From assembly GCA_904066235.2 (NCBI GenBank), contig CAJFCV020000004.1, forward strand, positions 496,001 to 560,000: a stretch of DNA of 64,000 nucleotides. The letters are read 5' to 3'. Each line of letters opens with the position of its first letter. Positions within the stretch are counted from its first letter, which is position 1. The notes beneath the pieces were generated by a model. That model did no database searches. It was not told the DNA's origin and saw only the letters and a list, made by a program, of their open reading frames with translations. The translations under genes were made by a program, and so were the position numbers. Shown piece by piece: positions 55,343 to 64,000 of the stretch. The stretch comes from Bursaphelenchus xylophilus. Taxonomy: Eukaryota > Nematoda > Chromadorea > Rhabditida > Aphelenchoididae.

Positions 55343-58300
55343 TTACGAATTGTCTTTTGAGGTCTTTGGCGCTTCGATTTGCTGTCTTTTGGCGATTTGT
55401 TGCTTGTAATATTCTTGGAGCAGGTCGGTCAAGTACTGGAGACGTTTTTTTACAACTTCAATGTCCATTTCTGAAAGAAAAAATTTGAAAAAAAAAATTC
55501 GAAAATCAAAAAATTTTTTAAAATCAAAAAAAAAAATCCGAAAATACAAAGAAAAAATCGAAAAAATTCAAAAATTATTTTTTTTTATTTTAAAAAATAT
55601 ATCGAAAAATCCAAAAAAATAAAAAAATCCGAAATTATTTTTTTTAATTTTCAAAAAGTATCGAAAAAATTCAAAAAAATAAAAAATAAATCGGAAATTG
55701 ACGCGAAAAAATCGAAAAAATTTTAAAAAAAGTTTTTTTAATTTTCAAAAAAATTCAAAAATTATTTTTTTAATCTTTAAAAATATATCGAAAATCAAAA
55801 AAATAAAATAAAAAAATCCGTCATTTTTTTAAAAATTTTCAAAAAAAAAATCCAAAAATTCCGCGAAAAAATCGAAAAATTAAAACATTTTTTTTTCAAA
55901 AATCAAAAAAAAATTTTTTCGAAATTTCGCCCCAGGCTTAATATACGGAAAATTCCGCGAAAAAATCGAAAAATTCAAAAAAAAATTTTTATTTTCAAAA
56001 AAAAATACGAAAAATCCGCAAAAAAATAAAAAAAAATCCGATTTTTTTTAATTTTCAAAAAAAAAAATTTTTTTCGAAATTTCGCCCCAGGCTCTAATAT
56101 ATACATAATCAGGTGCTGCCTACCTTTATGAGTCCGCATGAACCGCTCCACGGCCTTTTCTTTGTTGGCTTTTGAGGCATTTAGAGCCTCCAACAGCTCC
56201 TTGTCATCCTCTTTTTTGAACTGTCGGAACTTGTCGAGGAGGTGTTTGTAGCGCTTCAGAATGTTGTGTTCGTCTTTGTGGACGCGTACGTTGATCCAGG
56301 ATTGGTGGTCGCCCTCGCTCTTCGCGAAGCAGCCGTTCTGGATGCGGATTTTGGGGCGGAATTCGGGGTCCGGCCGCAGGCCCGACAGGTCCACCAACTC
56401 CGGCCGGATATTTTGAGGGCGTGGCGAGAGGGGGTTGGTGGCGGCCAGAAATACTCGGACCGGCACCACTTCCGCTTTGTGGTAGGGGATTCTGGAAGGG
56501 CAAGATTAGAGGGAACACCGATTTTTTTGGGAAAAATTTTGAATTTTTAAAAAGGAAAAATTTGAAAAAAAATCAAAATTCTTTTAAAAAATCGGTAAGT
56601 TAAAATAAAAAAGCTTGCGACATATAATTTTAAGGCTATTTCTGACTTTTAAATCAACGATTTTTTTTATTTTTGCGATAAATTTTTTAATATTTTTTTT
56701 TTGAAAAAATTAAAAAATGCTTCAAAAAATCGGAAAATTAAGACAAAAAAAATGCGAAATATTATTTTAAAGGGTATTTCTGACTTTTAAATCAACGATT
56801 TTTTTGATTTTTTAGAAAAATTTAAAAAAAAATTTTTTTAATTTTTTTGAAAAAAAATCAAAATTCCGTCAAAAAATCGTTAAATTCAGGCAAAAAAAAG
56901 CCCGAACTATTTTTTTCAGCCCACAGATTTTCTATGGACATTATTTTGGACACTAAAATTTCGGTTTTCAGCAACAAACATAACTTTCAAAAAAATTTTT
57001 CTTTTACTTTTTTTTGGTTCAAAAAATTTTTTAAACTTCAAAACTCACTTTTCTCGATACAATTCGCCGGGAAAAAATTGTTTTATCTTGGCCCAGAGGG
57101 GTTCATGAAGTCCGGCGAGTAATTTTCGGATCTCCACTCGTAATGAATCCGGGTTTTTGTAGTCTAAAAAAGTGCACTGTGATTACTAAACAGTATAAAA
57201 ATTTTAAAAAATAAGAAAAAAATTTTCAAAAAATCCAATTTTTTGGGCAAAAATTTTCAAAAAATCTCAAAAATTTTTAAAAAATTTTCGGTTTCATAAG
57301 TAAAATTCTAATGTCAAATGACTTCGTATGTTCTTCAAACATCATAAGTTTCAATTTCAATTCGTTTATGGGCCAAAATAAGACCAAAATTTAACAAAAC
57401 TTCAAAAAATCTCAAAAATTTTTCAAAAATTTTTGATCTCATGGATAATATTCTTATCTCAAATCACATGAAATCACCTTTATACATCCAAAAATTTCCT
57501 CTAACCTCCTAAACTGTCCAAAAAAGCCAAAAAACCTCAAAAAATTTCGAAAATTTCAAAAAAAAATCCAAAAAATTTTAAAATTTTTGATGTCAAGTGT
57601 AATATATCGCCACAAAACCGTCTCAAATCCTCTCCAATCTCCTTAAAATTCCACTTACGTTCCGCAATCACCGTTCGCACGCGTCTGATCATGATGGTGT
57701 TCTGTTGGCCGGTGAAATAGATCTAAAATTTGAATATGCAAATTTGCCGGCTTGAAGCTCACATTGATGTGTAAAAACAGGTCGAGGGCATCTCGACACT
57801 CTCTTCGTTCCACGTCCAAAATTTGAGACTTTTTGAGGTGGGCTTCGTCGAGCATTGAGCTGATCCAGTAGACCAGGTCCAGCTTCTCCGGGAACATGTT
57901 TTTCAATTTTTCGAATTTCTGAAAATCCAAAAATATTTTTTATATTTTAATTAAAGTCTAATCTACATTTTAAAAAGTTTTTTTTCATAAAAAATCAAAA
58001 AATTTTTTTTTTCAAATTTTCAAAAAAAATTTTTTTTTTCAAATTTTCAAAAAAATTTTTTTTTTTAATTATCAAAAAAAAAATTTTTCAAATTTTCAAA
58101 AAAATTTTTTTTTTATTTTTTTTTGATTTTCACCTCTCCAGCATTGATATTCTCCTTCATGACGGCGATAAATTCCTTTGTTCTTCCTCTATGCATGAAC
58201 AGCTTCCTTCTCGCCACTCTTTTCACGCATTCCAACGCCAATCGGCACCATGTTGTGACGATTTTCGGGTCGTTGAAGCCTCTCATGCAGCGCTCGATTT

Positions 58301-61300
58301 GCTCGGGACGCCGGGGTTTCTTGGACCACACGCCAAAGGGCTTGGCTATAAACAATTTTATTAAAAAAATTATTAAAAAATAAAAATTTTTTTTTGCAAC
58401 TCCGTGTAACAAACCCTCTCTATAACAAATTTTTTTTTCTCTTACATTCCTTTACGCAAAATTCCAACAAAAAATCGACTAAAAAATACGATTTTCCGAC
58501 GCTTTTTCGCCAATTTTGATTTTCGCACAGTGCGATCAAAAAAATCGCACAGTGCACTCAAAAAATTGCACAGTGCAGTCAAAAAAATACCGCACAGTGC
58601 ACTCAAAAAATCGCACAGTGCAGTCGAAAAAACCGCACAGTGCAGTCAAAAAAAAGCTGCACAGTGCATCCAAAAAAATATCGCACAGTGCAGTCAAAAA
58701 AACATCGCACAGTGCGATCAAAAAAATTGCACAGTGCAGTTAAAAAAAGATCGCACAGTGCAATCCAAAAAAATCGCACAGTGCAGTCAAAAAAAAGCTG
58801 CACAGTGCAGTCAAAAAATACCGCACAGTGCAGACGAAAAAAGATCGCACGGTGCCGTCAAAAAAAATCGCACAGTGCAGCCAAAAAAATATCGCACAGT
58901 GCAGTCGAAAAAGATCGCACAGTGCAGTCAAAAAATTGCACAGCGCAGTCAAAAAAATCGCACAGTGCAGTCAAAAAAACCGCACAGTGCAGTCAAAAAA
59001 AGATCGCACAGTGCAGCTAGAAAAAGATTGCACAGTGCAATCAAAAAAAAAAAGATCGCACAGTGCAGTCAAAAAATTGCACAGCGCAGTCAAAAAAATC
59101 GCACAGTGCAGTCAAAAAAAGATCGCACAGTGCAGTCAAAAAAACCGCACAGTGCAGTCAAAAAAATCGCACAGTGCAGTCAAAAAAATCGCACAGTGCA
59201 AATCGCACAGTGCAGTCAAAAAAAGATCGCACAGTGCAGTCAAAAAAACCGCACAGTGCAGTCAAAAAAATCGCACAGTGCAGTCGAAAAAAATCGCACA
59301 GTGCAGTCAACAAAAAAAATCGCAGAGTGCAGTCAAAAAAAAAATTTTTTTTAATTCTCAAATTTTTTTAAAATCCTCTAAACCTTTAAACTCACCATAA
59401 AACACATTATTATCCACTTGACTTCCACTATTTTGTCCGTTTTCCCCGATTTTCTGGCCAATTTTTGGGAGGGGTTTCGAGAAATCCTTGGAAGTTGAAG
59501 GAATTTGCTCCTTGTCGCTCTCCAGCCTGAGTTCAATCTCCGCGGCCATCCTCGACGTCTCACTATGCATGGTGGCGGACATGTTGGACTCTTCTCTATG
59601 GCACAAAACTTGATCTTCTTCTTGGTCATTTCCTGTTGGTCTAGTGCAAGATAAATTCGAAAATTCTTGTTCCGAATCGTCCAAAATCTCGCCCTCTTCC
59701 GGACTATCCGATTCTCTATTATTTGTGCTTCGATTTGACACCAAATTCGTTGAGATTTCCGCGGAATTTTTAGGGATTTTTGCGACCTTCTCCATGGGGT
59801 CTTCAAATAGGCGGCGTTTGACATTTTTGGCCGGACTACTGTAGCTAAAGGCTTTTACTGCCTCGGGGCGTTTTCTTATGATCGTTGGGAGCTTTGAGCT
59901 TCTTCTGGGACCATCTTCATTTCCATCGGCCGGGATCTCATCTGTTCGGCCGCCTTTTTCCAACGGCCCTTTTCCGGTCATTCTTTTGACCGGAGGGCTT
60001 GATGAAACCTTCTTTGATGTGCTAGCATCCTCTACTGACTTTTTCAAGCTACTCGGACTATTAAAACATCCAGAATTTTCCAAAACTTCATCATGATCAT
60101 CATGGGTAATATCCGAGATGCCTTCTTCTCTAAAATCTCCACTTCCCTCGCCTTCCAAGACGTTTTCCTTTCTGTTTTGAGGATTTTCACACTCTGCATT
60201 ACCTCTCCCTGCATCTTGGACCTTCTCCACGAGCTGAGACACTTTTTTGCCCTGAGGCGTTTTTCCGTCATCCCTCTTTTCCTGCAGGTCAATCGCATGT
60301 TTCGGGCGTTTCGTAGTGCTCTGAGGGTCTTGATCGTTCCATGTGACATGTCTTTTCGGTCCTTTTGAGGGAAAATTATCTTCTCCTTCATCTTCTGGTA
60401 TCACAGTTTCATCAATACCCACAACATCCACAACTTCTTCTTGCTGCTTCTCTGTAATGCCTATTATTTCTTCCTCATCGCCATTTCTCGGTGTTTCATG
60501 CTCAATTTGACCAACAATTTGGGCCGCTTTACTTGTACTTGGCAGATCACTGTTCCTTCTGCTAATAACTTGTTGATTTGATCTCATTGGAGTCAAATCA
60601 ATTGTTTGTAGCGCCTGGACGGCCGCTGGGACACTCTGAGCCTCATTTTGAGATATAATCTGCAAAAATTTTATGATACCTTTTGATACTTTTCAAAAGT
60701 ATCATGGATACTTTTGGATACTTTTTGACAAAAAACCTTCTGTAAGGTATACTGAGCTCAAAAAAACTTACAATTCCCAAATTTTCCTGCAGAATGACTG
60801 GAATTTGGGTCAATTGAAAGGTGCCGTCGGGCATTTGGACCAGTACACTTTGAGTGGTCATTTGCGGGATTGCGATGACATTTGGAGGGCTTGTGATAGG
60901 AGTGGTAAAGTTGATAGGTGTGGCTGTGTTGTCCACCAAAACAATTGGGTTTCCACTGCTTTGAGGGGTATTTCCGATCGATATTATTTTAGGCCCACCA
61001 ATGGGGGGTGCTCCAATTTCTCGGGTTATACCCAAATTCCCTGCGGCAGTTTGGTCCGAATCTTGTTCCAGCACAAAAATTTTCCCTCCATTCTCTCGAT
61101 TCCGACCACTTCCCGCCAGATCTTCGGCCATTTTTTGGATCTCCGGACTCCCCAAACATATTGCACTTGAAATTGTTGGTGTTTTTTGTTGTTCCCTTGT
61201 TCCTTCGGCTGTCTTTCGGTATTTCTGCATGAGTTTCAGCCAATGTGGGACTGTGATGTTGTCCCAGCACACGGGTGGGTCTCTTTTCGGGGTGCCGTGC

Positions 61301-63400
61301 TTAAATTCCACCTTTCCGAGCCATTTTCCCTCCATCGCCATGAGCAGCAGGTCCTCGTAGATGGACCTTTCCTCGATTTTCATGTTCCTGGCGTGGTTGA
61401 TGGTGGAATTGATGCTGTTCATGTACTTGTTGGGCAAGAACAAGTCGATGAGGTACTTATTTTTGAAGTTGAATTCCGATTTTTTGGGTTCTGGGTAGTG
61501 ATTTAGGGCATAGAGTCCAAGGGAAAGGAGCATTTTTTCCGATGGCAAAAAAACGCCGGATTGGGGATGACGTCGCGGCAGGTGGACGGGCAAAAGGTCG
61601 GGGAATTTGAGGGCCTTGGAGTTGGCCAGGACCATTGCCTGAGGGAGTTTCCATCCCACAACTGCAAATTTCGCTTTAATTTGGGCCATGAACCTAAAGT
61701 AAGGTCGGAAATGGAGAAAAAGTCGATGGAAAGGAGATAAAAAAGTAGTGTCAGGCCGGGAAAATTAGGTGAATGGTAGAAAAAATGGTTATCTTGAGGA
61801 TGAGGCGTTAATTTGTTTTTTTCAAAGTCGATTTTTTGAGAATTTTCATGTTTTTTCGATCGTTTTTGAGGAAAAATGAAAAATTTTTGAAAAAATTGGA
61901 AAAAATTTGTTTGAAAAGTTAATGGTAGCTATTGATAGGAAATTTTAAGTAATGTGGATAGAGTTTGGATTAAATTTAGAAAAAAAATTTAGTTTTTTTT
62001 TAAAAAATCGAAAAAATTTCAAAAAATTTTTTTAGAAAAATTTTATTTTTTTTTTTGTTTTTGATGTCTAAAACAAGGTCCATCTGCCTCAAAAATGCAT
62101 TATATGGGGGATTTTATTACAGTACACACGTTGGCGAACCAAAAAAATTACAAAAATTCTATTACAGTGACGGACCTGATCCAGTGGCAAAAAACGTACC
62201 ATTTTGCATCGGGGAAGTATCAAAAATGTGGCAAAATGCCTCCCTCTCCAACCAAAAAATCTCTTTTTGAAGGCTCCCTTACAAAAACAGCGGGTGCGCT
62301 TTTGAAATCGGAGTTTTTCCACTTGGAAAGCGAGGTATTTTGCCACATTTTTTGATACTTCCTGGATGCAAAATGCTACGTTTTTTGCCACTGGATCAGG
62401 TCCCTCGCTGTAATAGAATTTTCGCATTTTTTTGGTTCGCCAAGGTGTGTACTGTAATAAAATCCCCATATCATGCATTTTTGAGGCAGATGGATCTTGT
62501 TTTATCCATCAAAAACCAAAAAAAAATCAAATTTTTCAAAAAAAATTTTTTTGAAATTTTTTCGATTTAAAAAAAGCTAAATTTCTCCTCCAAATTTAAT
62601 CTAAACTCTATCCACACTACTTAAAATTTCCTATTAACAGCTACAATTAATTCTTCAAAAATTTTTTTTCCAATTTTTCAAAAATTTTTCATTTTTCCTC
62701 AAAAAACCATCGAAAAACATGAAAATTCTCAAAAAATCGACTTTCAAAAAAGCAAATTAACGCCTCAACCTCAAGATAAACAATTTTTCTACCTTGTATT
62801 TTATTTTCCTCTCCTCAAACTACCTTTTTTATCTCTTTTCTATCCAATTTTTCTCCATTTCCGACCTTACTTTAGGTTCATCGAAAAAAACTTGTTTCAA
62901 CCTGTCAAAAATCGTTTGCCAAGTCTCCAACTTGGCCAATTACTATTCAAAACTCTCTATTATCATTCCAACCTCAAATCCTTACATTCCAGCTCTTCTT
63001 TGAGCTTCTGCTCATCATTTTTCATCTTCACCACCTTGATCTGATGGCAAGCCAAAATCGCGTCGTTCAGCTGTTCCTGATCGAAGAATCCCGTTTGTTT
63101 TTGGCCAAATCGGCGGTCCAGGTCATGAAGCATTAATGTGTTTTTATTCGCCGCCGAAATGAAGTTGGGGTCGTCGTGGCAGGCGATTACTTGTTGACAT
63201 ACCAGCTGTAGATGGCATTGGAATTGTTCGCGCAAAATCCGCTGCTCATTCCTCGAAAGGACCACTCTTTTGCTGCGCAATGAGGCCGAATTGTCTTTGA
63301 TCGGCTGTTTGGCGAGCTCGATTTTCACTCTCAGCGTGTTGTAGACCTTATTTTCGAGTACTGGTTGATACGGAATTGTCGAATATAAGGTCTGAATCAC
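55343..63400 (-). CDS. gon-4: GON-4/GON4L-like chromatin regulator, 3' part (at least 1218 codons, 5' end outside window)
   Basis: Exons on the minus strand are 63400-62973, 61693-60772, 60659-59396, 58345-58134, 57918-57763, 57722-57659, 57163-57049, 56491-56124 and 55470-55343 (3657 bp, frame continuous to the TAA). The first exon begins with an acceptor, so upstream exons lie beyond 64000 or are unseen. Recognition rests on two GON4L/YY1AP1-type blocks: LSRNEQRILREQFQCHLQLV, then FAVVGWKLPQAMVLANSKAL with LPSEKMLLSLGLYALNHYPE and ITVPHWLKLMQKY. The 1264-bp third exon encodes a Ser/Glu/Lys-rich disordered region. Later exons give a helical part (PEQIERCMRGFNDPKIVTTW; KLLAGLHEPLWAKIKQFFPG) that may correspond to the PAH-like region, and a Gln/Lys coiled end. 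In C. elegans GON-4 is needed for gonadogenesis; vertebrate GON4L is a nuclear transcription regulator. The donor at 62972 (GTTGGA) is weak and was chosen because it keeps the frame. Confidence 0.85.
55480..56095. repeat. A/T low-complexity intron of the gon-4-like gene
   Basis: The last intron is made of degenerate AAAAAATCGAAAAATTCAAA-like units with no clean period. A 20-base segment, TTTCGAAATTTCGCCCCAGG, occurs twice (about 55917 and 56072), so the intron has an internal duplication of about 155 bp. Confidence 0.75.
58525..59340. repeat. Array of about 36 GCACAGTGC boxes, 21-23 bp period
   Basis: It lies in the third intron of the gon-4-like model. The unit is ATCGCACAGTGCAGTC plus a run of 5-9 A. 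The centre base is almost always A and the orientation is constant, with the exceptions GCACGGTGC (58850), GCACAGCGC (twice) and GCAGAGTGC. The adenine tract length varies, keeping boxes about two helical turns apart. Long open frames (HSAVKKIAQCSQKNRTVQ types) are artefacts. Confidence 0.96.
61684..62883. repeat. 1.2-kb palindrome spanning a gon-4-like intron and its acceptor
   Basis: Arms of about 480 bp (61684-62162 and 62405-62883) are inverted copies. Examples are ATGAACCTAAAGTAAGGTCG at 61689 and its inverse ending at 62878, and GCGTTAATTTG at 61807 with its inverse near 62760. The centre is a complete family A hairpin MITE (62165-62412; GGACCTGATCCAGTGGCAAA at the left end). The end of the left arm contains the real splice acceptor TTACTTTAG and the first six exon bases, so an inverted copy of the acceptor exists at 62868-62878. 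Confidence 0.92.
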
Positions 63401-64000
63401 CTGAAAAAAGCAAAAAAATACTTAGAATCTTACTCAAATAATTGTAAATGGCGAATAAAAAATTATTTTTAAACAAAAAAACCAACTTTAAACATGATAC
63501 CTTTTGATACTTTTAAAAGTTATCCATGATACTTTTTGAGGTTTTATGGAGTTCTCTTCAAAAAAATCAAAACGAATTCACGATCAATTTGAATTTTAAC
63601 CAGATTTCCGATGGGATAACTTTTGACACCTTCAAAAAGTATCATGGATCACTTTTGATACTTTTCTCTCAAAATCAAAATTTTCGCATTGAAAATGCTA
63701 AATCAACTATTTTTAGTCAGCAAAACCAAAATTTTCCGAAAAAAATTCATTTTCCGAAAAATTTGCCTTGGTCCCCCCTTACCAAAAAATTTCCAAAAAT
63801 AATTCCCACAAAAACTCGACACAAAATCCTCACTCTCAGCCAATACGGTAACTTTTGATACTACAAAATCTACTACTTTTCGTCGAACAAATAAATTTAT
63901 TCCAAAAAAAAAATCATTTTTTTCCAAAAAATTTTCCTTGGTCCCCCCTTACCAAAAATTTCCCAAAAAATCCCAAAACTCCTTCAAAAATCGCCAAAAA
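63401..64000. other. Right-edge non-coding sequence, probably intron of the gon-4-like gene
   Basis: AT-rich sequence with three TTTTGATACTTTT-type repeats (63500, 63625, 63655). These also appear in the intron at 60680-60730. TTCCTTGGTCCCCCCTTACC, or a slight variant of it, occurs twice (about 63764 and 63936). No exon could be assigned, although upstream exons of the gene must lie here or beyond. Confidence 0.5.

Noticed and set aside
58525..59340. CRISPR array
   Set aside because: The short regular repeats with oligo-A spacers look superficially similar, but spacers are not unique, the repeat is only about 16 bp, and the context is eukaryotic with introns.
58516..59400. Long overlapping open frames (up to 274 aa) rich in Ser, Lys, Gln and Val-Gln-Cys words
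   Set aside because: They follow from a 21-23 bp tandem repeat lacking stops in several frames on both strands, and all lie in an intron.
63526..63858. 110-aa plus-strand frame near the right edge
   Set aside because: AT-rich, Asn/Lys/Phe-biased, overlaps repeated intronic GATACTTTT words, and has no splice or family support.

Overview
The window looks like a stretch of nuclear genome from a nematode, probably a rhabditid relative of Caenorhabditis. The evidence is: many introns of about 37-50 bp with TTTCAG-type acceptors; acceptor-like sites with no upstream exon just 5' of several start codons, as expected for spliced-leader trans-splicing; and best family matches to nematode-type genes (class-2 lipases, GILT, GON-4). 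All exon models were built by hand from splice signals and reading-frame continuity. No database was searched, so every name rests on recognised motifs.

Layout. 0.9-11.7 kb holds three paralogous secreted lipases (one on +, two on -) with aligned exon structures and introns filled with minisatellites and transposon remnants. 11.8-17.5 kb (-) is a complete SLC5-type sodium/solute symporter of 575 aa. 17.5-25 kb has no convincing large gene; it holds nested DNA transposons and a long tandem duplication of about 0.7-kb units. 25.06-28.68 kb (+) is a complete 605-aa class F receptor (cysteine-rich domain plus seven membrane segments) that resembles Smoothened more than Frizzled. 29.2-30.75 kb (+) is a 220-aa disordered protein of unknown function with a duplicated exon unit. 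31.1-37 kb is a compact housekeeping block: RACK1 (-), dihydrolipoamide dehydrogenase (-) and RNA polymerase III subunit RPC8/POLR3H (+); the last two are divergent. 37.4-40.85 kb is satellite built around a 9-bp palindrome. 40.87-42.78 kb (+) is a GILT thiol reductase. 42.8-50.2 kb is mostly non-coding, with a long palindrome that carries an open reading frame in its loop and an inverted copy of a transporter exon. 50.27-54.19 kb (+) is a 541-aa SLC2/GLUT-like sugar transporter. 55.34 kb to the right edge (-) is the 3' part (at least 1218 codons) of a GON-4/GON4L-like chromatin protein.

No operon or functional gene cluster is evident apart from the lipase family. The striking feature is the non-coding DNA. 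The palindrome GCAC-N-GTGC (all four bases occur at N) recurs in arrays with unrelated spacers: in introns of three different genes and in a roughly 3.3-kb intergenic satellite that includes a regular 240-bp unit. The window is also very rich in long inverted repeats. Three of these reproduce host gene sequence at or beside a splice junction, which suggests an inverted-duplication process that copies flanking exon DNA.
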